A stretch of 64,000 nucleotides of DNA from contig NC_092878.1 of assembly GCF_028372415.1 (NCBI RefSeq), forward strand, positions 139,520,804-139,584,803, written 5' to 3'. The DNA is from Notamacropus eugenii (taxonomy: Eukaryota; Chordata; Mammalia; Diprotodontia; Macropodidae). The translations under genes and the position numbers were made by a program. Positions 24,650 to 35,040 of the stretch are shown in pieces (positions within the stretch are counted from its first letter, which is position 1; the number at the start of each line of letters is the position of its first letter). The notes under the pieces were generated by a model, which was not told where the DNA came from, did not search any database, and saw nothing but the letters and a program-made list of their open reading frames with translations.

Positions 24650-24845
24650 AATGCTGGAATCTTTTGGTTCCTTTTGTCCACTTTTATTAACTTTGCATTA
24701 ATTCATGCCAATGTACCAAGTTTCTCTGAATTCTTTGTATTTGTCATGTTGATGACACAGTAATATTCTATTGCCATCATACACTGTAGCTTATTCATTC
24801 ATTTCCTAAATAGTAAGCACATATTTTATTTCTTCATTTTATCAT
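24650..24845 (-). mobile_element. L1 3' region fragment, antisense (first part)
   Basis: Plus-strand phrases 'cagtaatattctattgccat' and 'ctgtagcttattcattcatt' are decayed L1 ORF2-end antisense phrases. It probably belongs with 25380-25650, the part in between having been filled by later insertions. Confidence 0.5.
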
Positions 24846-25040
24846 TTTAAATGACAAAAAGATAGTGGTGAAGGTAGCAGTAGCAACTTGTTGAAATATA
24901 TTTGTTGAACAACTATATGTGTGTGCATTGAAGCACTAGAACAGATAATTAATAGAATATTATAATGCAAAGGAGAAAAAAACTTCAGGAGATGCAAGCC
25001 ATATACTAATAAAGTTATTAGTACCTTATAAACTTTAATA

Positions 25041-25090
25041 TACAACATCCCAAAAGTCTTAGTTCATTTTTAAGTTATTGAAGCTTACTG
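25041..25090. mobile_element. Mariner-like MITE half
   Basis: The phrase 'catcccaaaagtcttagttc' followed by 'taagttattgaagctta' matches the terminal half of a palindromic Tc1/mariner-type MITE common in marsupials. A related piece lies at 52898-52935. Only one arm is present. Confidence 0.5.
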
Positions 25091-25157
25091 TAGATAAGAG
25101 AAGTTTGCCATTTAATGTATGGTTCTCTTTTTCTTTTCTTGGCATACTATATTGTAC

Positions 25158-25372
25158 AAATTTGTTGAACTTTAAGATTTGCAAAATGCTTACATGTTAT
25201 TTTATTTGATAACAAAAAACCCTCTGAAGGAAATACAACTTACCTATTTTACAAGCAAGGGAAAGGACACATAAAGATGTTAAGTTATTTGTCCAAAGAC
25301 ACACAAAGCATCTGAGTCAGGATTTGAATTCAGGTCTTCCTGTCTCTAATTCCAGCAGTCTATACTAAATAT
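25158..25372 (-). mobile_element. CORE-SINE, MIR/WSINE-like, antisense
   Basis: Reading the minus strand gives the head ('...caggaagacctgaattcaaa'), core ('tgtctttggacaaataactt') and tail of the same type as 17160-17380. It sits between two L1 pieces. Confidence 0.7.
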
Positions 25373-25379
25373 TCCTAAG

Positions 25380-25650
25380 ATATATATTCACTGTACTAAT
25401 GCTGTTACAGATCTATGAATCAGTTTTTGCATTTTTAACTAGCTTCGGTTATAAGCCAAATGGAACCAAATGACATGGATAATTAGTAACTTTTCCTACA
25501 GAACTTCAAAATGTGTTTCCAAATCGTTGAATCAATTCAAAGATCTACCATCAGTAAATTAGTGTTTATATCTTCCCATATTCCCTTCAACATTGAATTT
25601 ACCTATTTTCTGCCAACTTTGTTATGAGACGTTTTCTTTCTTTCATTCAT
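25380..25650 (-). mobile_element. L1 ORF2 C-terminal fragment, antisense (second part)
   Basis: Phrases such as 'tgtttccaaatcgttgaatc' (25515) and 'ttcccttcaacattgaattt' (25581) are decayed antisense forms of the standard L1 C-terminal block. It continues 24650-24845. Confidence 0.55.
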
Positions 25651-25742
25651 GTTTATGATTATTATTTTCATGGTAAACATACTATTAAAACTCTCTGCTA
25701 CCAAATGTATGTCAGTGATGGTCCTTACCTTGGCAGGTAAGG

Positions 25743-25744
<2 letters not shown>

Positions 25745-25786
<42 letters not shown>
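25745..25786. repeat. (TG)n microsatellite
   Basis: Pure TG run. Confidence 0.95.
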
Positions 25787-25787
<1 letters not shown>

Positions 25788-26635
25788 AATTTATGACTTT
25801 GATTCATTGAAGAAATCTCTAAAATTTGAATTTTACTGAACATATTTATTAAAAATGGTTCTAAATTATCACATTTTTATTGAACATTAAGTGGAAATAT
25901 ATGTGATTTAGGGAAGCAATGGGGTGAATTGATTTTGTTTTTCTCAATTGCTTCCTTTTAGAATTTTTTTTATAAATACCTTTGAAAAAATAAATTAAGT
26001 TCTGAAATTGCACTCTTTTCTTTTTATATTACTCTTACTAGTTAATATACATATTAAATCTAAGACAGGAATTTCTGATAATATAGATCTAAAACCAAAT
26101 ATCATGTGGATCAGACTATCCCACTTATCAGTATCAGAGCATCAGTATCAGTATCAAAGGTATTTGATGCATGAGACAAGTGACATTCAGAAAAAATGAA
26201 TACATTGCACAAGCTCTTATAAGTAGTAAGTGGTCATGTAAAAAAATCCTCTGGAATTTTTCAGATGCTATCTTCTCTTAAAGGTTATGAAAAAAATTGA
26301 TAGGGGTGTTTTCAAGGAAGAACTAGAGCTTATCGTGACTTTATGCATCGCATTGATAATCTTGACAGTAGGGAAATGTGAAAGTAAGAAAGGCAGAAAT
26401 ACAAAATTCTCCTTCCCACCATCTCTAATCAGTAGCATGTTTGTGAAGTCTTCATACATTGATTCCTTAGCTTCTTATGCTTCTTTTAGTACCCATTTCA
26501 AAAACTGATAGATCTGTAATCTCAACAAACACTCTTTGGATTACAGAAAAGAGAGACTGAAAAAATATTTCAAAAGGTAAAAATGATAGGCCTAATCTAA
26601 TACACTGTAACTCAACATGGATAAATATAATATTT
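25787..26635. other. Unassigned
   Basis: Small overlapping ORFs on both strands (26268-26508) show no domain. A short 'atcagtatc' direct repeat sits at 26128-26156. Confidence 0.5.
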
Positions 26636-26890
26636 TGCTGTTTTTCAGTTGTGTTCAGTCATGTCTGACTGTGTGTGACCCTATTTGGGTTTTTCTTGCC
26701 AGAGATATTGGAGTGGTTTGCCATTTTCTTCTCCAGATCATTTTATAGATGAGAAAACTGAGGTAAACAGAGTTATGTAACTTACCCAGGGTGATAGAAT
26801 TAGTAAGTGTCTGAAGCCAGATTTAAATATAAGAAGAGAATCTCCTTAACTTCAATCCTGGCACTCTATCCAGAGTGCCACCTAGCTGCA
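26636..26890 (-). mobile_element. MAR1-type SINE (tRNA head, CORE, BovB/RTE-like tail)
   Basis: On the plus strand the BovB-like tail comes first ('cagtcatgtctgactgtgtg'), then 'ggagtggtttgccattttct', the CORE region ('gatgagaaaactgaggtaaa'), and the tRNA-like head ('ccacctagctgc') at the end. Full length, diverged. Confidence 0.85.
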
Positions 26891-27639
26891 TAAATATAGC
26901 ATAGGATGAAACATATAAATTGGGAAGGAATAATTGGATATCAATTCATATGAATAAATGAATTAATGAAAATTTATGATGCTCTTTTGCTTCACATCTA
27001 GTAAATGCTTAATATATATTTAATGACATGTGTAAAGCATTGTGGTAAGCATTTTGAATAAAAATAGAAAAGTAAGACTGTCTTTGGTCTCAAAGAGCTC
27101 ACATTCTAATGGGGAAGACATAAAATAGGAAAAATATATTGGGGTTTTAGTAAATCAGGGAAGCAGTGTCAACCTTGTCAGTCAAAAAAAAAAGCCAATA
27201 TTTCACTGACTATAAGTTTCACTAAGAGATCTATAGGATGCAAAATAAGAACATACCTATATGATTTCATTTGGTTCTATGTGGGACTTTTGTGGAAGAA
27301 GAGAGACAAACTGGGATATGATAAAATAATAAACCGGATGATGAGAACACTAGAGATCATGATCTATAAGGTTGCCATGCCTTTGAAGTCATGAAAGCTT
27401 AATTTTTAACCTCTTACTTTTTACCTTTCACAAGCACAATTATATTCAAGTAGAAAGAATAGAGGAATGGACCTATAGGAGTCATATCCTTTGAGTACAT
27501 GCAGAGTTTTGCGTCCTGATACTTCCCAGATGAAGATTTTTGTAAACCAGCTTTCAAGAAAGACCAATGGAAGCCTTGACCTAAACTTCAGAGGATGCAT
27601 AGGCATACTATCTCTCTTTCAGTCCATTCATATATTAAT
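26891..27639. other. Mostly unassigned; old repeat relic 26995-27122
   Basis: Positions 26995-27122 end with 'aaagagctcacattctaatg', a phrase of an ancient mammalian-wide repeat. The remainder shows nothing supportable. Confidence 0.4.
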
Positions 27640-30590
27640 ACTGAAGATTGGAAGAGCTAATATATTGGAAAAAGTGCAGAGACTCACCTTAGCTCTCCCA
27701 AATTTCCCCTAGAAAAAATTTTAAATCAAAACTCAAAACAAATTCTGGAGTGGTGGAATTCACAAAAAGAAAGAATCAAGCGATTTTCAATCCCAAGATG
27801 GTTAAAGAGGTTGCAGGACGGGTGTGTCAGACCAAGTGAAAGCAGAACAGAGTCCAGGACAGGCAACATTGGGAAAAAAAGCAGCAGGCCTTGGAGAAAG
27901 CTCAATAAGCAGCAACACCTTCAGAACTCTCAGTTCACAGATGACAAGGGGGTTAGAGAACTGGTAAAAAGAAGATTACAGGAGTCCTTTTACTGGCAAG
28001 GCATGGGAGGACTCGAGTATTACCCAATCACTGATCCAACTTACAGCCCTGGGTGACAGTACCAGGATGAGGAAAATCATTAGCTTGTGATGGCAGGGTA
28101 GTAAAGAATCTGCACGCAGTTCTATGAGAGCAATAAATGCATGAGATCACTCACAGATCAGAGTATAAACCAATAAAGCAGTAAACACACCTCTCCTTAA
28201 ATCATATCACCTTAGAAGGACTGAGAACTTTCAGACACTGAGAACTACCACTGAAAACACCTGCACAAAAAACATGACATGTGAGAAAGTATTCCCTCAA
28301 CCCTGTAGATGCTGACTTAAATATAAAGCTAAAAGTCAAGAAATGGGCTGGAAATATGTAGAAATAACAAATGAAACCATGAAAAAATTACTATGGTGAA
28401 AGGGAAGATCAAAACAGAAACTCAGAAGAAGGCCACAAAATCAATACTGCTACATTCAAAACCTCAATAAAAATGAATAAACAAAAAAAAGTGAATTCGT
28501 CTCAGGCTCAAACAGAATTTCTGGAAGAGTTGAAAAAATATTTTAAAAATAAATTAAGAGAAAATTAATTAATCAACCAATTAAGGAGAATTTGGGGAGG
28601 AAATGAGAGTGATGCAAGAAAATAATGGAACAAAAAACCCAATTATCAGTTTGACAAAGGAGGCATAAAATATACTAAAGAAAATAATACCTTAAAAAGC
28701 AGGCCAAATGGTAAGAGGAGCAGAAAAATTTAACCAAGAGAAGAACTCCTTAAAAAGTAGAATTGGCTAAAAGCACAAAGAGATACAAAATTTCACTAAA
28801 GAATATCATTCCTGGACAGACAACTTCTTACTAAAGGAGACCCAAAAAATTGCTGAAGAAAATAACACTGTAAAAAACAGAATAGCCCAAATGACAAAAG
28901 AGATCCAAAAAGCCAATGAAGAGAAGAATGGCCTAAAAAGCAGAACTGGCCAGGTGGAAAAATAGGTCCTAAAGCTCACTGAAGAAAATAATTCTTTAAA
29001 GATTAGAATGTAGCAGATGTAAGCTAATGACTTTATGAAAAAATCAAGAAATCATAAAACAGAACCAAAGAAATGAAAAAAATAGCAGACACTGTGAAAT
29101 ATCTCATTGGAAAAAAAAAGACAACTAACCTGGAAAATAGATCCAAGAGAGATAATTTAAAAATTATGGGACTACCTGAAGGTCATGATAAAAAAAGAGA
29201 GAGAGAATAAACATCATCTTTCATGAAATTATCAAAGCAAATTGCCCTGATATTCTAGAACCAGTGGGGAAAATAAGTATTGAAAGAACCCACTGATCAC
29301 CTCTGAAAGAGATCTCAAAAAGAAAACAGCTAGAAATATTAGAGCTGCCAGGTCAAGGAGAAAATATTGCAAACAGCCAGAAAGAAACAATTTGAATACT
29401 GTGGAAATACAAGCAGGATACCACCAGATCTAGTGGCTTTTACATTAAGGGAATAGAAGGACTTGGACTATGATATTCCAGAACTTAAAGGAACTAGAAG
29501 TAAAACCAGGAATCACCTACCCAGCAAAACTAAGTACAGTACCTCAGGGGAAAAATGGTCATTCAATGAAATAGAAGACTTTCAGGCATTCTTGCTGATA
29601 AGACCAGAGTTGAATAGAAAATATGATTTTTCAAACATAAGAGTCAAGAGAAGCATGAAGAGGTAACAGGAAAGAGAAATCCTAAGGGACTTAATAAAGT
29701 TGAAATTTTTACATTCCTACATTGCAAAATTAATATTTATAACTCTTTGGACTATTCTTAATTTTAGAGTAGCTGTCTATATGTACATATAGACAGAGAA
29801 CACAAGGTGAGTTGAACAGGAATGGATGATAGCTAAAAAAAATAAGGGGTGAGAGAGGAATATATAGGGAAGAGAAAGGGGAGAATAGAATGGGGCAAAT
29901 TATCTCTCACATAAAAGAGACAAGATAAAGCTTTTTCAATGGAAGGGAAGAGAAGGGAGATGAGAGGGAAAAAATGAACCTTACTCTCATCACATTTGGC
30001 TTAAGGATGGAATAACATGCATGCTCAATTACTATGAAACCATCTTACACTACAGGAAGGTAGGGGAGAAGGAGATAAGTGAGGGGTGGGGGGATGATAG
30101 AAGGAAGGCAATGGAAGTAAGGCATGATTAGAAGTAAATACTTTTGGGGAGGGATAGGGTCAAAAGAGAGAATAGAATATATGGGGAGCAGGATAGAATG
30201 GAGGGAAATATAGTTAGTCTTCTACAACATGACTTTTGCATAACTACATATGTATAACATATATCTAATTGCTTGCCTTCTCAGTGGGGATTGGTGGGGA
30301 GAGAAGTTGGAACTCAAAGTTTTAAAAACTAAATTTAAAAATTGTTTTTACATGCAACTGGAAAATAAGATATATAGGCAAAGGAGTATTGAAATCTATC
30401 TTATCCTCCAAGAAAATAGAGGGGATTGGGGCAAGAGAAGAGAGAGGTATGATAGAAGGGAAGGCAGATTCGGGTAAGGGGTAATCAAAATGTATGCTGC
30501 CTTGGGGTGGGTGGAGGGGAGAGATGGGTAGAAAATTTGGAACCCAAAATCTAGAAATGAATGTTGAAAACAAAAAAATAAACAAATAAA
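27640..30590 (+). mobile_element. HAL1-type (ORF1-only) element, full length, diverged
   Basis: Same order as 20163-22825: 5' UTR with 'aaacaaattctggagtggtg' (27738), ORF1 region 28260-29690, purine-rich 3' UTR, and an A-rich end ('aaaaaataaacaaataaa') at about 30573-30590. The coiled-coil region holds an extra repeated block: 28600-28800 and 28820-28990 both carry the 'gaagaaaataatac...aaaaagcagaa' pattern. The 3' UTR also keeps a second 'gggtggagggga' L1-like end block (30495-30560) that the 20163 copy lacks. No EN/RT sequence. Confidence 0.8.
28600..29690 (+). pseudogene. HAL1 ORF1, broken, with duplicated coiled-coil block
   Basis: The C-terminal domain is partly open at 29463-29666, in the off-frame seen in other copies. 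The RRM-like zone spans about 29150-29400 and the coiled coil 28600-29040. The coiled-coil coding stretch appears about twice as long as in the 20886 copy because an about 200-bp block is repeated. Many stops. Confidence 0.65.
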
Positions 30591-30609
30591 TTGGAATTAA
30601 AATATAATA

Positions 30610-31858
30610 TCATTCCTTAAAATTTGGAATTCACCAAGTATAAGGTAATAAATACATGTGATATCAAGAAACAATAAGACAAAGTCTAAAGAATGAAAAG
30701 AAAATATGAAATAACTCATTGGAAAAAAACCACTGACCTGGAATGTAGATCAAAAAGAGATAATTTAAGATCTATTGGACTACCTGAAAGCTATGATAAA
30801 AAAAAGCCTGGACATCATCTTTTGAGAAATTATCATGGAAAATTGCCCCAATACACTAGAACCAGAGGGTAAAGTAGAAATTGAAGTAATCCACTGATCA
30901 CCTCCAGAAAGAGATCCCAACATCTAAACTCTCAGGAATTTGTTGTTATTGAGTTGTTTCAACCATATTCACCCTTTATGACCTCAAATGAGGTTTTCTT
31001 GACAAAGATACAGGAGTGGTTTGCCATTTCTTTCTCCAGCTCATTTTACAGATGACAAGCTGAAGAAAATAGAGTTATGTGACTTGTCCAGGGTCACGTA
31101 GCTAGTAAGTGTCTGAGGCTAAACTTGAACTCAGGAAGATGAGTCTTCCTGATTCCCACTTTAGGGCTCTCTCCAGTATACCACTAGCTGCCTAGGAAAA
31201 TTATAGCCAAACTCCACAACTCTTGGGTTAAGGAGAAAATACTGCAAGCATCCAGAAAGAAACAATTCAATATCATAGAGTCACAGATAGTCTAACACAA
31301 GATATGTATTCTAACATGTTTACAGAAGCTCTTTTTATGGTGTCAAAGAATTGGAAATTAAGGAGAAGCCCAACAAATGGGAAATGACTGAATAAGACTT
31401 TGTACATGATTGTCTTGGAATACTATTGTGATATAAGAAATGATGAGCAACATGGTTTCAGAAAAAAAACAAAACCTGAGAAGACTTTATGGATGAAGAC
31501 TGATGAAAAGTGAAGTGAGCAGAACCAGGAGAACATTCTACATAGTAACAGCAATATATAATGATGATCAACTGAGAATACTTAGCGATTCCGATCAACA
31601 CAATGATCCAAGACAATTCTGAAGGTCTTATGATGAAACATGCTACCCTTCTCCAAAAAGATAACTAGAGAAATCTGAATGCAGATTGAAGGATTTCTTT
31701 TTTCATTTTAAACATTTTCCTACTATTTTTGCAATATGGACTAATACGGAAATATGTTTTGCATTATTTTGTATGTATAATGATATCATATTGTTTGCTT
31801 TTTCAGGCAATGAGGAAGAGTTGGGAGGGGAGAGAGCATTTAGAATTCAAAATTAATA
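30610..31858 (+). mobile_element. L1-type element, ORF1 fragment joined to 3' end
   Basis: Positions 30690-30939 and 31198-31297 match the ORF1 RRM region. Near 31298 the sequence jumps to the L1 ORF2 C-terminus and 3' UTR ('acagaagctctttttatggt', 'gtgagcagaaccaggagaac', 'atcatattgtttgctttttc'), ending near 31858. Endonuclease and RT are absent. It carries a MAR1 SINE at 30940-31192 and adjoins the EMC8 retrocopy. Confidence 0.75.
30940..31192 (-). mobile_element. MAR1-type SINE, antisense, inside L1 ORF1
   Basis: Layout as at 26636: 'gttgttattgagttgtttca' tail, CORE 'ttacagatgacaagctgaag', head 'accactagctgcc'. Flanks 'ctcaggaatt' (30931-30940) and 'ctaggaaaatt' (31192-31202) are an imperfect target duplication of ORF1 sequence. 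Confidence 0.85.
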
Positions 31859-32272
31859 AAGCCAGAGTGGGCTGCAGACACCTGAGCTTCCAGGCACTTG
31901 GATGGGAGTTGACTGCTAGTAGTCCAACCAAGTCCAACAGAGGAGAGTTGGCGGTGGGGCGCCTCAGGGCCGGCAGGGTCACAGAACTTGTCCCTCTATG
32001 CTGAGGGGCTGCTGGGCCAGAACGGAACAACGCCATGGCGGCAGAGCTGCGCTGGGCCTTGAAGGCTGCAGTTGTCGTGGGTCTTGTGCCCAGGTTTCAC
32101 CATTCCTGGCATGAAGCTGACCCCCCAGGCCTATTACAAGATGGTGTTGCATGGGGCCAAGTACCTCCACTGCACAGTCAAAGGGCTCCTGGTGGCCGAG
32201 AAACAGAAGTCCCTCAAAGAGTAACAGTTCCATGGTGGCTGGAACCCACAACCAGACCCTCTTCGTGGCCTG

Positions 32273-32278
32273 CATCCC
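32273..32278. repeat. LTR target-site duplication, left (catccc)
   Basis: Exact match with 32611-32616. In the EMC8 coding sequence this site occurs once. Confidence 0.9.
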
Positions 32279-32610
32279 TGTAAGGGGTCTGGAACTCTGG
32301 GGTTGTCAGGGTCATGATGTCCTCTGGAGAAATCTTTTGAGATGACATGTCCTTGCATGACTTATATGATAGACCACCCTTATGCAATAATCAGCCTTCA
32401 CAATTATCTTGAGCAAGAACAACAACAGCCAAGCACATAAGCTCAGCACACAGCGTTTACAAATCTCTTGCATGAATGGAAGTAGAATGCCTATATATAC
32501 TCTGAGCTAGCTGAGAATAAATAGAGTGCATACCATCTTTGCTCCCAACTCATTCATTCCAGCCAGAAAGAAAGATCTCATGCAGATATGAGATCTTTGG
32601 GAACTTAACA
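32279..32610 (+). mobile_element. Solo LTR of an endogenous retrovirus
   Basis: 332 bp beginning TGTAAGGGG and ending CTTAACA, so it has the TG...CA termini of an LTR. It is flanked by an exact 6-bp duplication catccc (32273-32278 and 32611-32616), and it splits a known coding sequence cleanly. Inside are a TATA-like tatatata (32492-32499) and a polyadenylation signal aataaa (32516-32521), both in the sense orientation. A 6-bp duplication is usual for class II (ERVK-type) elements. No internal retroviral sequence is left, so it is a recombinant solo LTR. Confidence 0.9.
32492..32521 (+). promoter_or_regulatory. LTR TATA-like box and poly(A) signal
   Basis: tatatata at 32492-32499 and aataaa at 32516-32521 are only 24 bp apart, so the R region must be very short or one of the two signals is not used. 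Confidence 0.5.
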
Positions 32611-32616
32611 CATCCC
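32611..32616. repeat. LTR target-site duplication, right (catccc)
   Basis: Exact match with 32273-32278; EMC8 coding sequence resumes directly here. Confidence 0.9.
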
Positions 32617-34254
32617 CCTATCCACTCTGGCACCGAGATGCTGGCCCCCATGATGGAGGTGGCCCTCACCTTGATTGATTCATGGTGCAAAGATAATAGC
32701 TATATGATTGCTGGTTATTATTGAGCTAATGAACGTATAAAAGATTTCAGTCCAAATCAGGTTGCTGAGAAGGTAGCTTCCAGAACTACGTAGGGCTTCA
32801 ATTACTCGGCACTCATCGTGGTAGACAACATGAAGTTTAGAATGGAGTTCATAGAACCCACCATTCATGTGTATGAGCATCATGAAAACAAACGAAGGTG
32901 CAGAGATCCACATTATAATTATTGGAAGCCCAGAAGATGTCATTATCTCTCTTGGACAGCAGGTCCTATGAAATCCTTGTGAATTTTGATAACCACCTGG
33001 ATGAAATCCAAAATGACTGGACAAATCCAGAGATCAATAAAGTTGTTCTGTGTTAGAGAGGGACTCCACTGACTGATTTATGGGAATTTCTACTACAGTG
33101 AAGAGGAAAAAAAGAAATATTTTAAAATGTAAATAGAATAATACCTCATACCTTGTTTGGAAAGGCAACAGTTTTAAGAAATGGCATGGTGGCTCAAATG
33201 GGGCAGTGTGACCAAGTAGCCATCTTTTTAAAGCAAAGATCTCCCAAGGAGATATGAACTGTGATGTCTAACTGTCCCTGTGGATTCTTTCTCAGTTGTA
33301 TGTTGCTTTAACCTTCAAAATTAAAGCAATTTTTGCTTGTTCAAGATTGTTCCTATTAAAAAATTCTAGCTTTTAAAAGAATGTTAAAAATAAACAATAA
33401 AGTTAAATTTAAAAATAAATACATACAACATAAAAAGTTGTTTGATAATGGATAACCATTGGGCTGATCATGTGAGTATAGAGGAGATGAAATTGTACCT
33501 GTTGACACTTCATAGGTGTGAGGTAATACTCAGGGTTGTTTTAGATTGAATTTCTCTATTAAATGATGATTAGAACATTTTTTCATATGAAAATAGGTAA
33601 TTGTGATTTCTTTTTATGATAACTGCTTATTCATATCTTTTGCCCATTTATCACCTGGAGAATGGCTCTTACTTCTATAAATTTGACTCATTTCCCAAAG
33701 GATTGAGAAATGAGGCCTTTATCAGAGAAATGTGCCCTTAAATATTTTTGATATTACTTCATTGTCTATGGTACATTTTGCAAAATGTAATTTCCCTGCT
33801 CATCTCTTTTAAATAGGTATATTTTTGCCTTTGCATTATCTGAGATCATGAGTGATACTTCTGCCTTTTTTTTTTAACTTCAGCTGAAGCATTATAGACT
33901 CTGTTCTAGCCCTTTGTTTTTAACTATCTTCGTATCTTTCTACTTCAAATGTGTCTCTTGTAAACAATGTATTGTTTGTATTTGGGTTTCTAATCCACTC
34001 TGCTCCTCATGCTAGTTTTATGTGTGAGCAAATTCCCTTACAGACAGTTATAATTTATTATGTATTTCCTTAGATCCTAGTTTTCTTCTGTTTATCCTTC
34101 TATTTATTTTTATACTGTCCTTTCTAAAAAATTTGCTTTGCTTGTGACCACTACCTCCCTTGTTCCAGCCTCCCTTTTATCACTCCCCTCCCCATATCTC
34201 TTATTTCTTTCCACTCGTCTTTCCCTATTGGATAAGAAAGATTTCTATACCCAA

Positions 34255-34300
34255 CTGTGTATATGTGTGTGTGTGTGTGTGTATGTGTGTGTGTGTGTGT
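34255..34300. repeat. (TG)n microsatellite in L1 spacer
   Basis: Interrupted TG run in the same element position (post-ORF1 spacer) as the tracts at 22103 and 50070. Confidence 0.9.
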
Positions 34301-34480
34301 ATTCTTCCCTATTTGAACTAATTTCAATGAGATAGAGGTTCTAGCATTGTCCAGTATCACCTCATTTAACCTCCCTACTTTGACATGGTAGCTACTAAAT
34401 CTTGTGTGATCTTGACTGTGGCTTTACAATATTTGATTTCTTTCTTTCTGGCTGCTTGAAGTATTTTCTCCTTGATCTGG

Positions 34481-35040
34481 ACATTCTTGTTGTTCTCATT
34501 CTACATTTATTCAAGTCATTTCTGATTTTGTGACCTCCACGGACCATAATATGCCAGACTCTTTTATCCTACACTGTATCCCAAAATCTGTCCAAGGTCA
34601 TGTTCATTGCTTCCGTGGCCATATCTGTCTATCTCATCTTCTGCCATTTCCTTTTTCTTTTGCCTTCAATCTTTCACATCAGAGCCTTTTCCAGTGGGTC
34701 TTGTTCTCTCATTATATGATCAAAGTAGTTAAGGCCCATTTTCAGTATTTTTCCTTCAAATAAGTCATCTAAATTAATTAATGTAAGTTTTCATTTATTT
34801 GGTCTACTTATTGTCCAATAGATTCTCAAAAGCCTTTTCAAGAACCATAATTCAAAAGTGCCAGTCCTGCAGCACCCAGTTTTCCTTATAGTCCAACTCT
34901 CACAGCCATACATTACTCCTGGAAAACCATAGCTTTTCCTATGTGTGTTTTTGTTAGAAAGCTTATGTATCTGTTTTTAGTATGCTATTCATATTTGCCA
35001 TAGCTTTCCTTCCAAGGAGCATCTTTTAATTTCATTAAAC
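34481..35040 (-). mobile_element. BovB-like RTE LINE 3' fragment, antisense, nested in L1 ORF1
   Basis: Plus-strand phrases 'ttctgattttgtgacctcc', 'ttttgccttcaatctttcac', 'tatagtccaactctcacagc', 'tttgccatagctttccttcc' and 'gcatcttttaatttcatt' occur in the order known for BovB antisense. It is inserted in the ORF1 of the surrounding L1; the 5-bp tctgg occurs at both edges (34476-34480 and 35041-35045) as a possible target duplication. It is a different RTE lineage from 7106-10270. Confidence 0.8.

Larger units (their letters stand above)
31859..33330 (+). pseudogene. EMC8: EMC8 processed pseudogene, split by a solo LTR
   Basis: An intronless, broken copy of the mRNA for ER membrane protein complex subunit 8, a cytosol-facing subunit of the EMC membrane-protein insertase. 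The locally GC-rich start (31859-32101) is the 5' UTR. The initiator codon has become ATT (32102); the next residues read [19 protein letters not shown] and GLLVAEKQK, with a stop at codon 41 (32222-32224). After the LTR the copy resumes with [20 protein letters not shown] (from about 32659), a stop at about 32722, [22 protein letters not shown] and a tail ending near the TAG at 33053. The 3' UTR extends to about 33330 or slightly beyond. There is no trace of introns, and L1-type elements lie on both sides. EMC9 is the only close alternative; the [10 protein letters not shown] and NQVAEKVAS blocks read as EMC8. Confidence 0.92.

Noticed and set aside
26268-26508. Short ORFs on both strands at 26.3 kb as a possible small gene
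   Set aside because: They overlap on opposite strands, have no domain, and there is no splice or promoter context.
31979-32345. Several overlapping ORFs on both strands around 32 kb
   Set aside because: Shadows of the GC-rich EMC8 5' UTR and coding remnant; the true frame is the broken one that starts at 32102.
32539-32724. ORF joining LTR sequence to EMC8 residues
   Set aside because: A chance read-through across the LTR border; the EMC8 part is a pseudogene with stops downstream.
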